A stretch of 64,000 nt of DNA from JAICMB01 sp963838885. Its GTDB lineage: Bacteria > Acidobacteriota > Terriglobia > Bryobacterales > Bryobacteraceae. The DNA lies in contig CAWITB010000002.1 in the NCBI GenBank assembly GCA_963838885.1, positions 114,845-178,844 of the forward strand, given 5' to 3'. Below the pieces are notes generated by a model that had not been told where the DNA came from, did not search any database, and was given only the letters and a program-made list of their open reading frames with translations. Made by a program: the position numbers and the translations under genes. Shown here piece after piece: positions 38,184-47,458 of the stretch; within the stretch, counting starts at the first letter, position 1, and each line of letters begins with the position of its first letter.

Positions 38184-39212
38184 TCACTTCCGCGCCACGA
38201 TGGCGAAGGAATATTCGAAATACTGCAGCATGCCGCGTCTTGAGCAAAACATTCCGCATGAAGTCCCGCAGCCGGTTCGTCGATCCCGCAAAACGTGCGG
38301 CGAGTAATAAGAAAATATCTTGCTGTCCAGCGGGATCAGCGCTCTCGGGTGATTGTAGCTGGGCAGCGCCAGGTAGATTTCGACCTGCGAGAATCCCGCT
38401 TGCCGCAGGAGCTTGCGGTAGCCGCGGCTCGAATACAGGTAGTTGCGGTAGCCGTTTTGGCCTCTTCTCCGGGCATACCAATGGGCCAGCGGCCGCGGCA
38501 GGATGGTCACAAACGGCAAGCCGCAATGGGGGTCCGGGTAGCCCCTGAAGTAACCCGGGCACAGCCGGTTCTCAATTCCCAAATAGAGATATCCTCCCGG
38601 GCCGGAGCATGCGAAATACGTTCTTGAGCGCCGCTAACTGCAGCTTCGCCGGGATCGCCGCTCCGTCCTTCGGCGACCCATTCTAGAACGCCGTTCATGG
38701 CTGCCAGGTCGAAGCTCCCGGCGCGGGAAAGGGAGATCCCACAGCGAACTCCGCAAAATCTCGACATTGTTCAAGTGCTCTTGCCGAAAGCGGTGCTGCA
38801 TGAACTGGACGCGCTCGAGCACGGGTTCAACGGCGACCACCTCGCGGAAATAGCGCGCCAGGCCATGGGAGTTGGCGCCCATCCCCGCTCCGAGATCGAG
38901 GGCCCGGCTTTCGGCCGGCAGATCCACCAGCCAATGCCAGTTGGCCCTTTCCACGTTCAGGATCATCTCCGCGGCGCGTTGCACGGAGGGTTCCGGATGG
39001 TTCAGAAGCGCCGCCTTCCAATCTCCCGCCTCGGCCCCCGGTTGACTTCCTGCCATTTGTTCGCGAGGGATCTCGCCCCAATAGGGAAAATCGCGGACAA
39101 AATGCGGTATTCCATTGACGATCGGATATTGGTCGGCCGCACTGCGGACAGCCTAGTTGGCCGGCCGCGCGATGCAAAGTCGCGCGGCAGTCCGGGCAAA
39201 CTAGACCTCCAT
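38184..39212 (-). CDS. Methyltransferase with N-terminal zinc ribbon (frame broken several times)
   Basis: A start ATG at 39212 follows GGGAGGAA. Fragments in order: a Trm112-like zinc ribbon LVCPDCRATL...LGCPQCGR, then QYPIVNGIPHFV and PYWGEIPREQ, then the SAM domain SRALDLGAGMGANSHGLARY with VVAVEPVLERVQFM, SFDLAAMNGVLEWV, LKNVFRMLRPGGYLYLGIEN, and a C-terminal part GYRKLLRQAGFSQVEIYLAL ending FEYSFAIVARK. The frame moves by +1 at least four times, the same signature as the adjacent flippase. About 340 residues when joined. It likely methylates a sugar of the polysaccharide. Confidence 0.7.
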
Positions 39213-39286
39213 CCAGTTCCTCCCGCCCGGCGCGAGCCTGCCGCAACGTCCCATCATTTCGCCCTCCGCCGCGTCCACGACGCGCA

Positions 39287-40612
39287 TCAGCCGTGCGCTT
39301 CCGCGATTTCATATATCCGCTCCTCCGGCTCCGCATCCTCTGCGTCTATCTGCCGCCATTCCAATCGCAGCGTGTACTGGAGAATTGTGATCAGCGCGAC
39401 GATCGTGAAGAAATAATCGAAATAAGCCCGGCCCAGAAACGCCCCCGACGCCATGAATCCCACCAGGCTGAAACGCAGCATCATGGCGTAGCTCGCCGCG
39501 ACGCGGTCGCCGCGCAGGCGCGCGCTCTTGACGACCGAGCGGGTAGTGAGAAAACACGAGCCCAGTAACGTCAGGTAAAGACCGAGCCCCACAAAGCCAT
39601 GCTCGGCCAGCACGCCGAAATAGATGCTGTGCGGCCCATGAACATCGTTGCCGTCCGGCGCGTAGCGGGCGAACAACTCCGGCGTATATGTGTCAAAGCC
39701 CCCACCCGCTAGCGGGTAATCCTTTGCGATGTTCCAGGAATATGTCCAGGCATTCAGACGAGACCGCGCGGAACCGTCGAGCGCGCCCGGCCGCGTCGGG
39801 TCCATGCGCTCCTTCCAGGCCGCGGGAGCGAGAAACACCGCGATGGTCATGCCCATGGCGATCGCTGGAATCAGGAAAAAACGCTGCCGGGACTGCAAGA
39901 ACATCAGTGTCAAAACTGCGGCTAGCCCGACCAAAGCCCCTCGAGAATAAGTGAAGAAAATCGCTGGGATGGTGCTTAGGAAAAGTAACCAGAAGAGCTT
40001 TTTGAGCCAGGGCCGCGGTTCGGTTTGCGCCAGGAAAAAGTACAACGGCAGCGTCATATTCAGCGCCAGGCCGAAGTCGTTGTTGTCCGCGATCATGGAA
40101 TTATCGGGACCGTACAGACGGAAGCTGCCGCCCGTCTCGATCAGGAACGGAACCGCCTTAAGCACGAAGACGCTGAAACAACATCCGATCGTGATCAACA
40201 GAATCCTGAAGCGCGGCAGAGAATTCACGATCATAACAGTGGCGGCCGTCATAAGCAGGATCTTGGAGACGAATTGCCAGCGATACCATGTCAGCGCGGC
40301 GTGGGGCGCAAACAAGGGGGTGTTGGCGCTCACGTACGACGTGATGCTAAACCATATCCAAAGCGCCAACAGCAGGAAACACTCGCGCGTGGCCAGCCGT
40401 TCCCACCCGCGCACGAATATCACCAGCCCAAGCAGAGTGGGAACCGCCACGGCCAGCGCCCATGGCAGATCCTGGCTGGCGCCCCAGGCATACCATTGCG
40501 GGTTGACGAAGGCGACGATCGTCCACAGCAGAATTCCGTAGAAAGGCCGGAAGAAACACACCGGCAGACTGCCAATGAAAAAGGTCAGGAATAGGATTGC
40601 GCGTATTCCCAC
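39287..40612 (-). CDS. O-antigen ligase-like / exosortase A-associated putative O-glycosylation ligase
   Basis: A 441-residue membrane protein with about 11 helices. The N-terminus (FIGSLPVCFFRPFYGILLWT, VNPQWYAWGASQDLPWALAV) and a large periplasmic loop (GARSRLNAWTYSWNIAKDYP, GGGFDTYTPELFARYAPDG, then DVHGPHSIYFGVLAEHGF) are characteristic of the ligase-like proteins repeatedly found in XrtA/PEP-CTERM EPS clusters. In this family the histidine and arginine of the loop are needed to transfer polyprenyl-linked glycan. Function is inferred; it may ligate or polymerise the repeat unit. It starts 4 bp after the end of the methyltransferase gene. Confidence 0.85.
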   Translation of the reverse strand: MGIRAILFLTFFIGSLPVCFFRPFYGILLWTIVAFVNPQWYAWGASQDLPWALAVAVPTLLGLVIFVRGWERLATRECFLLLALWIWFSITSYVSANTPLFAPHAALTWYRWQFVSKILLMTAATVMIVNSLPRFRILLITIGCCFSVFVLKAVPFLIETGGSFRLYGPDNSMIADNNDFGLALNMTLPLYFFLAQTEPRPWLKKLFWLLFLSTIPAIFFTYSRGALVGLAAVLTLMFLQSRQRFFLIPAIAMGMTIAVFLAPAAWKERMDPTRPGALDGSARSRLNAWTYSWNIAKDYPLAGGGFDTYTPELFARYAPDGNDVHGPHSIYFGVLAEHGFVGLGLYLTLLGSCFLTTRSVVKSARLRGDRVAASYAMMLRFSLVGFMASGAFLGRAYFDYFFTIVALITILQYTLRLEWRQIDAEDAEPEERIYEIAEAHG

Positions 40613-40615
40613 GGT

Positions 40616-41393
40616 TCAGACCCCGATCGCCTCGCCTTGGGGGGCCTGCGTCTCGCGGCCGGCCGGCCAAGCCCGGCTTCTCGAACACGGATAAGATCAG
40701 ACCACGCAAAGAGGCGAACGGCGCGAGGGATGTCAGACGCTCGTATAGCACGCCCAACCGGAACAGCGCCGGCGAGAACATCAGATAAGCCGGGTAATGA
40801 TTGACGGTCCCCAATTCCCGCTCCACCAGGCCGGCCGAGCGGAACGCCTTGCGAATCGCGGAACGCGTGTTGGCGCGGTACAGGGTGGGGAACACGTCGT
40901 CCTCGGAAACCGGGAAGATCCTGCTCACCAGCCTGCGGTGAAAAGAATACGGCGTTATTACCGCCAGCAGTGAAACGTAATCGTACTTGTTGGGCGTGAC
41001 GACGACCACCCTGCCGCCGGGGCGCAGCACGCGGGCAAACTCCCGGAACGCCGCCGCCGGGTGTTCGAGATGCTCGATGACGCTGCGCGAAACCACCACG
41101 TCGAAGTGCTCCGCCGGGAATGGCAGCCGGTTCAGATCGCCTCGGACCCCAAAAGGCGCGCGCCGGTTATCGGTCTCCAAGGTGGTTTCGAGATCGATCC
41201 CCACCACCTGCCCCGCCGCCGGCAGATCTTTGCAGATTGTCATATAGCGGCCGCATCCGGCATCGAGCACGCGTTCCCCCGGGCGCAGATATTTCGCGAT
41301 CAAGTCGCGATAGAGCCCGTCGTGGAATTTCCGGCCCGCATAATATTTGTCGAAAAGCTCGCGGCACTTCTGGCGATCCTTAATCGTGAACAT
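40616..41393 (-). CDS. SAM-dependent methyltransferase (C-terminus shifted by a +1 base)
   Basis: ATG 41393 starts MFTIKDRQKCRELFDKYYAG. The SAM-binding core is RPGERVLDAGCGRYMTI with VVGIDLETTLETDN, followed by FDVVVSRSVIEHLEHPAAAF and LRPGGRVVVVTPNKYDY, a standard Methyltransf_11 enzyme. Near 40655 one extra base seems to have been gained; repairing it gives ...GEAIGV and a stop at 40616, 4 bp before the ligase start, instead of running through the ligase gene as the unrepaired frame does. About 258 residues. Part of the EPS operon. Confidence 0.8.
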
Positions 41394-41401
41394 GCGGGTG
41401 T

Positions 41402-42440
41402 TTACTCCCAGAATCCATACCAGTCCAGCTTGGCGGCAAACAGCGCCGCGCTTTCCTCCCATGGCCCGCCCCGCCGCAGTTCCAGCGGATCGGTAGACGA
41501 CGAATTCGCTCCCCAGATCGTCGTCACCGCCGCCCGATAACCCAAGCTTGGAATCAACTGCTCATTCTCGCCGCGAAAATCCTCCTCCCGCCCATTGGGA
41601 TACGCAAAATATGCAACAGGCTGTTGCGCTTCCTCTTCGATCCGCCGCTTGCATTCCGACATCTCCCAGACCGCTTGTTCCCGCGTCAGCTTGGAAATGA
41701 AGGGATGGCTAACGGTATGCCCGCCGAATTCGATTCCCCGCGCCCGCATGTGGCGGACCTGCTCCCACGTAAGCATCTTTCCGTTGCGAGCGTCCTCCGC
41801 GGCCGCAAGTTGCCGCAGGAGGCCGGCCAACTGCTGCCGCCGGACCTCGTCCGGGAGCAGGCGCAGAACGCCGAAAATCCGGCCGTTGGCTTCCAGCCGT
41901 TCCGCCTCGTTCCGCAGCCAGAAGCGTTGCGGGACATCGATCTCCAGGTCCACGAAATCCCGCGTCGTGGCTTTTACAGCCTGGGCCAGGCGCTCGAACC
42001 ACAGCGCCTCGCCCGTGTCGATGCCTCCGGTGGCCAGGAACACGGTGGCGGGCAGTCCATAGCGCTCCAGCACCGGAAAGGCATTCTCGTAGTTGTCGCG
42101 ATAGCCGTCGTCAAAGGTGATCGCAAGGACGGATTCCGGAGCGCCTTGCTCCAGCCGGTCCAGCAGCTCCGACATCGCAACGACCTTGTGGCGGCGCGCG
42201 ATATAGCGCATTTCCAGTTCAAAGAGCCGTGTTGAGATCGCCGGAAAAAACGGATCGCGATCGTCATTGACCCGATGATAAAAGAGGATGCGGGCAGAGG
42301 TCTGTGTGCGCCGCCCGTAAGCTATCCGGCGACCCGCGCCATTTCCACCAAATGAAAGCCGGTAACGCTCCCGCAGCGGACGGACCAGCGCCGGCAACGG
42401 CGAATGCACGTAACAATTCGCCACGGCCCGGCGCGCCCAT
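41402..42440 (-). CDS. Polysaccharide deacetylase (NodB-like)
   Basis: The core ARILFYHRVNDDRDPFF, SVLAITFDDGYRDNYENAF (TFDD metal-binding motif), GIEFGGHTVSHPFISKL (HxxxH) and VAYFAYPNGREEDF shows a NodB-type carbohydrate esterase that removes N- or O-acetyl groups from glycans, in or outside the cytoplasm; no signal peptide is visible. The N-terminal ARRAVANCYVHSPLPALVRP is best reached from ATG 42440 if one G of the run following the ATG is an insertion. About 345 residues. It overlaps the end of the GNAT gene as the ORFs now read. Confidence 0.8.
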
Positions 42441-43639
42441 TCCCGCCGCGGGATTTGCCGGGCAAATCCGTTTTCCGCCGCAAACGCCGCGATGCGCCGT
42501 TCTTCCAAACGGCGCGCCGCCGCGCCGCCAACGCTTTCTCCGGCAGCAATCGGCCCACCGCTTCCCGCGCGCTCGCCTCCCATTCCGGGCTGCGGCACAA
42601 CAAGGAATTGCGCCAGCCGGGAGCGGCCAGCAGGATTCGTTTACTGTGCTTGGTTTCGGCGCCCCAGTCGGATTTGTGACGCCCGATGCCGCCCAGAAAA
42701 TCGTATTCGCGCACGCCCTGCCGCAGCAATTCGCGGATCGACCAGGCGCGCAGCCCTATGCCGGCGTTCCAGTGTTCCGCGGCTGGCTCGTAGCCTTCCT
42801 GCAACTGCGAATAGACGCCGTCGTATGCGAAGCCATACTGGCATGCCAGCATGTGCCCGTTCCAGTCCAGCCAACTGCAGCGCAGCCAGCCGCGCTCGAG
42901 CAGCAGCGGCGACATGGCGGAGTAGAACTCGCGCTTGCGATCCCAGCGGAACACTCCCGGCTTGGCCTCTTGCGCCCACCTGCGCGTATGCAGGTCGAAC
43001 AGGCCGGGCAGGCGCTGCTCGAGCTCCGCGGCGCTCTCGCAGAATCCGAAGCGCACCTCGGCGCGGCTCTCCAGATTGCGCAGGGCCGATCGCACTTTTG
43101 TGCGGAAACGGGGCCGCAGCATCCCCAGGTATTGCTCCCAGGTAGCCGGTAACGCAACCGTGCCGCAGGGCGCGTCGGATTCGGTCCAAAGCAGGTCCGC
43201 CGATAGCTGCTTCAAAAACGGCAGATTGGGAGAGCTCGCGGGAATCTCGTTCAGCGCGAGAACGGTTCCGCGGCGCAGTTCGGCCCCCCAATGCCGCCTG
43301 AAGGCCTCCATCACCGGACCTTCGTAACCCGCGGCGATAATGAAATCCAGATAGTCGGAATCGTTCGAGCCATCGCCTAGGAACGCCAGCGCCTCGACCT
43401 TCTGTCCAAACCGGCTCATGCCGCGCCGCCGCAGTGGAGCGATGCCGCGCAGAACGCCGCTTTCATCGGCCGCCGTCAGGATACGCAACTCGCCGGCGAG
43501 TTCCATACGCGCCCCACCACGCCCTTGCCCACTCCCACGAAAGAAAGATGGTGTTCGAACCGGAGTCGCGCAGCAGCCCTTCCCAGCCGCTACGCAGCTG
43601 CGCGAATTCGGACTCTTCCCGGATCTCGACCACCTTCAT
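42322..43639 (-). CDS. GNAT/FemAB-like acyltransferase of the CelD/BcsL type (frame broken by a +1 base)
   Basis: ATG 43639 overlaps the TGA of the amidotransferase gene (ATGA). The first 45 residues (MKVVEIREESEFAQLRSGWE, TIFLSWEWARAWW) are typical of the GNAT_6 (CelD/BcsL) family; a surplus base near 43504 then shifts the frame to ELRILTAADESGVLRGIAPL. The catalytic region includes FRTKVRSALRNLESRAEVRF, GMLRPRFRTK and REYDFLGGIGRHKSDWGAE. The family transfers acyl groups to EPS or cell-wall components. The C-terminal end is uncertain because the frame runs on through the deacetylase start; the natural stop may lie earlier. Confidence 0.75.
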
Positions 43640-45541
43640 GCCGTTACCCTCAGCGGCTGGTCAACAAACTGCCGATGCCACAGCTCGACCATGAATAACG
43701 GCCACAGGCAATCGCCGTAGTAGGTGGTGGAATCGGTTTCGTGATTGCGGTAGAGGTCCTCGATGAATTTCCGCCGGAAGTAGCCGCGCTCGAGGGCGCG
43801 GGTGGAAAATAACGTGTCGCGCGCCATCTCGCGAAGCCGCGGATCGGATTTGAGCCAGACCGCCACGGGAATGCCAAAACCGTGCTTCTTTTTGCGAATC
43901 ACCTCGTTGGGCAGCAGGTTCCGAAAGGCGCGCTTGAAGAGATAGCGCTTCTGAAAGCCCTTCAATTTCAGCCGCGCCGGGACGCAGCCGGAAAACTCCG
44001 CCACCGCGCGATCGAGCAGCGGGAAGCGCGGCTGAATGCCGGCGAGCTCCGACATGCACGTGACTTTGGGCAGGTCGTTGTCGCCCAGTGTCATCTTCAT
44101 ATCGACGAACAGCAGCCGGTCCAGATGATCGCGAGCCGGCGCCTGGGCATAATGCCGGGAAGGAATCTCCAGAAAGGAGTAGCCGCCCAGCGTCTCGAGG
44201 AAACCGGCTTCGAAAACTTCCGCGGGAGGATGCGTCGAAAGGAACTGGTATGAGAAGTATCGTTCAAGAGAAGGTATGTTCGAGCGCTTGATGTACCTGC
44301 GCGCCTTACCGAACGGACCGCCCTGGATCGGTATCCAGCGCAGAGCCGGCTCAATCAATCCCTTACGAAGCACCCGTGGCGCCTGCTGATAAACCTCAAA
44401 GATGTGGTCGGTCAGATAGCGCTCGTTGCCGCCGAACAGTTCGTCGCCGCCGTCGCCCGCGAGCAGAACCTTCACTCCGTTTTCGGCGGCCAGGCGAGCG
44501 CAAAAATAAGTCGGGATGGCGGAGGAGTTGGCATAGGGCTCGTCGAAGCACTCGACGATACGCGGGAGCGCCTCGAAACAATCCTTCGGTCCCACCAAGT
44601 ACGTGTAATGCCTGGCGTCGAACTTTTTCGCGGTAATTTGCGCGTACTCGAGCTCGTTGAAAGGCTGCTCCTCGAATCCAATAGAAAAAGCGTTGACCGC
44701 TCCGCGACCCGTCCGGCTCGTCGCGCGGCTCATCATGCCCACCACCGTGCTGCTATCGGTACCTCCGCTCAGGAATGCGCCCAGCTCGGAAGACGAATCC
44801 GACTTGCAGTGGGCGGCCACGGACTCTTCGACGACTGCCTCCAGCTTGCGGCTGAGCCGCTCTTCATCGAAATCGGTTCCCACGCCGTAACGCATGTCCC
44901 AGTACTTGCGCACGCGCACGCCGCCGTCGCCGGCCGACAATAGCCCGCCTGGAACCAGGCGCTGCACCCGCGAAAAAATCGTTTCGGGCGCCAGGTTGGC
45001 CGTGAAATTCAGAATATTCGGTATAGCGTGCGGGTTTATCTGGGTGTCGACCTCGCCGGAGCGGACCAAGGCATCAATGCGGGTCGCGATCACCACCGCC
45101 GTGCCGTTATCGGAGTAGACCAGCCGCTTCACGCCGAATCCATCAATGGCGGCGAGCAGCCGGCGCTCCACGCGATCCCATAACGCGACGGAGAAGGCGC
45201 CCCGCAGCTTCTCCACGAAGTCTTCCCCAAAGCGCTCATACAGCCCGGCTAATAGCTCCGCCGTCCCGTCCCTCGCGGGCGAGTCGCGGAACCCACTGCG
45301 CGAGCTCCTTCTCGTTATAAAGATCGGTATCGCAGGCCAGCTGTACGCGCTCGTTTTGATAAACCTGTTGCCATACGAAACCTGCCCCGACCCCCACCCC
45401 AGCGCGGCCGTCGGAATAGCATTGAACGCGCCCACCCATGCGCCCGCCATCGGCCGAGGCGAGGGCCGCCGCTATCGCCGCCAGCGCCTCCCCGGCGCGT
45501 CCGGCATTCTCTCGCGTCCATACCGCACAGATTCCGCTCAT
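43636..45541 (-). CDS. Asparagine-synthase-type amidotransferase, second copy (lacks Cys2; +1 base)
   Basis: The N-terminal reading frame starts at ATG 45541, overlapping the TGA of the previous gene (ATGA): MSGICAVWTRENAGRAG. A surplus G near 45260 shifts the frame to DGTAELLAGLYERFGEDF. The C-terminal synthetase domain is complete, with the PPi-loop LGAFLSGGTDSSTVVGMM and VKVLLAGDGGDELFGGNERY, ending QPLRVTA. About 634 residues joined. The usual catalytic Cys2 (MCGI) is Ser, coded AGC, so glutaminase activity may be absent and free ammonia or another donor used. Probably forms an amide on a glycan or peptide in the EPS pathway. Confidence 0.8.
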
Positions 45542-47412
45542 GCGGCCTTTTCGTTATCCTGCCACATTCGAAACATCAGTACGCACCAAAGCAGAAAGGA
45601 CCAGTCCCGCTGCCCGCGCTGGTGCTCCTGCCAGCGCTGCCTTAAAAACTTGCCGTTCAGCAGGTCGTCGTTGCGGCGCACGACGGCGTCGTAGGCGCAG
45701 TCTTTCAACTCGCCGCGAAACCACTCCGCGACCGGCATCGCGAAACCCCGCTTGCGCCGATTCAAGACCTCCGGCGGCAGAATCCTCCGCAACGACTTTT
45801 TAAAGATATATTTCCCCTGCCCCTTGTGCAGCTTCAGATTCGAGGGCATCGCGGCCACCAGTTGCATAAGCTTATGATCGAGCAGCGGGCAGCGCACTTC
45901 GAGCGAATTCGCCATGCTGGCGCGATCCACCTTCACCAGTATGTCGTCCACCAGATAGGTCTTCATGTCGACATACTGAATGCGGGAAAGATGGTCGGGC
46001 GCGTTCGCGCGTTCGTAGTGGTAGCGGAGCACTTCGAGCGAATCGTATCCACCCAGGCTTTCCCAAGCCGCGGGACTGAACAGATCGGCTTTCAGCGCCG
46101 CGGGGCAGCAGGAAATTTCATGGAAGTAGCCCTCGATCGGGCTGCGGCCCAAGCTCTCGAACGTGGGCTTGGCCCGGAAAACGCGAGGCGCCCCGCTCAG
46201 CCTGGGATACCATCTTCCGAGCGCTCCGAAGACCGTGCGGCGCAGCGGCGCGGGAAACAGCGAGCGCAGCCGGTTCTCGAATTGATCGAGCCGATAGCGG
46301 CCGTAACCCGCGAAATTTTCATCGCCCCCATCGCCCGACAGCGCCACCGTGACGTGCTTGCGCGCTTCCTGGCAAACGTAATACGTGGGAATCGCGGAAG
46401 AGTCGGCAAAGGGCTCGTCGTAGTGCCAGGCCAGTTTGGGAAGCAGATCGATCGCGTGGGGTTCGACGATGCGCTCGAAATGCCGCGCGCCCAGACCGGC
46501 GGCAAACGCGCGGGCTTCGGCGCTCTCGTCATAGCGCGCCTCCGCAAATCCGATCGAGCAGGTCGTCACGGCGGGCTGCAGCTCGTCCATCAGCGCCACG
46601 ACGGAAGAGGAATCCACTCCGCCGCTGAGGAAAGCGCCCAAGGGAACATCGCTGATCAATCGCGATTTTATGGCCGCCCGGTACTCCTCGAGGAAGCACT
46701 CGCACCATTCCTCTTCGGAAAGCCGCCGAGGTTGATCGAAGCGTATATCCCAATAGGGCACTTCGCGAATACCGGAGGCGTCGGCAATCAGGTAATGCCC
46801 GGGACGGAGCTTGCGTACCTGGCGGTAGATAGTTTTGGGCGCGGGAATGTACTGTAAGGAGAAGTAATCGGAAAGCGCCTCCAGATCGAGCTCGCGCGAA
46901 ACGCCTCCAGCCGGCCACAGCGCCTTGATCTCCGAAGCGAACACCAACCGGCGGCCATCCCAGGAATAGTACAGCGGCTTCTTTCCGATGCGGTCTCGCG
47001 CCAGCAACACGCGCTTCTGGCGCGCATCCCACAACGCAATCGCAAACATGCCGCGCAGCTCGGCGAAACAGCTCTCGCCTAGTTCCTCGTAGAGATGGAC
47101 AATGGTTTCGGTGTCGGACCGCGTGCGGAACAAGTGGCCGCTCGCGAGATGCTGGCGGTTGATTTCGTCAAAATTATAGATCTCTCCGTTGAAGGCAATC
47201 CAGACCGTGCCATCCTCGTTCGAGAGCGGCTGATGGCCGCCTTCGAGATCGATGATGGAGAGCCGGCGGTGACCCAGTCCGATCTCGCCGCAAATGTAAT
47301 AGCCTTCGTCGTCCGGCCCGCGGTGGCGCAGCCGATCGGTCATTGTTTTGAGCGTGCCGCGCTCGATCGCCCGTTCCAATCCAGGGTCGAAAATCCCACA
47401 GATTCCGCACAT
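45538..47412 (-). CDS. Asparagine synthase (glutamine-hydrolysing), EPS-associated amidotransferase
   Basis: A 624-residue protein beginning MCGICGIFD, with the nucleophile Cys2 and the amidotransferase motifs RLRHRGPDDEGYY and IAFNGEIYNF. The synthetase domain has the PPi-loop LGAFLSGGVDSSSVVALM and the ATP motif TVALSGDGGDENFAGYGRY. Sequence style (length and C-terminus WSFLLWCVLMFRMWQDNE) matches the amidotransferase 1 of exosortase-A EPS clusters. It hydrolyses glutamine and transfers the nitrogen to a carboxylate activated by ATP. The gene is intact and lies 46 bp after the formyltransferase-like gene. Confidence 0.9.
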   Translation of the reverse strand: MCGICGIFDPGLERAIERGTLKTMTDRLRHRGPDDEGYYICGEIGLGHRRLSIIDLEGGHQPLSNEDGTVWIAFNGEIYNFDEINRQHLASGHLFRTRSDTETIVHLYEELGESCFAELRGMFAIALWDARQKRVLLARDRIGKKPLYYSWDGRRLVFASEIKALWPAGGVSRELDLEALSDYFSLQYIPAPKTIYRQVRKLRPGHYLIADASGIREVPYWDIRFDQPRRLSEEEWCECFLEEYRAAIKSRLISDVPLGAFLSGGVDSSSVVALMDELQPAVTTCSIGFAEARYDESAEARAFAAGLGARHFERIVEPHAIDLLPKLAWHYDEPFADSSAIPTYYVCQEARKHVTVALSGDGGDENFAGYGRYRLDQFENRLRSLFPAPLRRTVFGALGRWYPRLSGAPRVFRAKPTFESLGRSPIEGYFHEISCCPAALKADLFSPAAWESLGGYDSLEVLRYHYERANAPDHLSRIQYVDMKTYLVDDILVKVDRASMANSLEVRCPLLDHKLMQLVAAMPSNLKLHKGQGKYIFKKSLRRILPPEVLNRRKRGFAMPVAEWFRGELKDCAYDAVVRRNDDLLNGKFLRQRWQEHQRGQRDWSFLLWCVLMFRMWQDNEKAA

Positions 47413-47458
47413 GTACTAAATTCATCCACCTATCATGCTGCGCCGTTTACCAAGCGGT

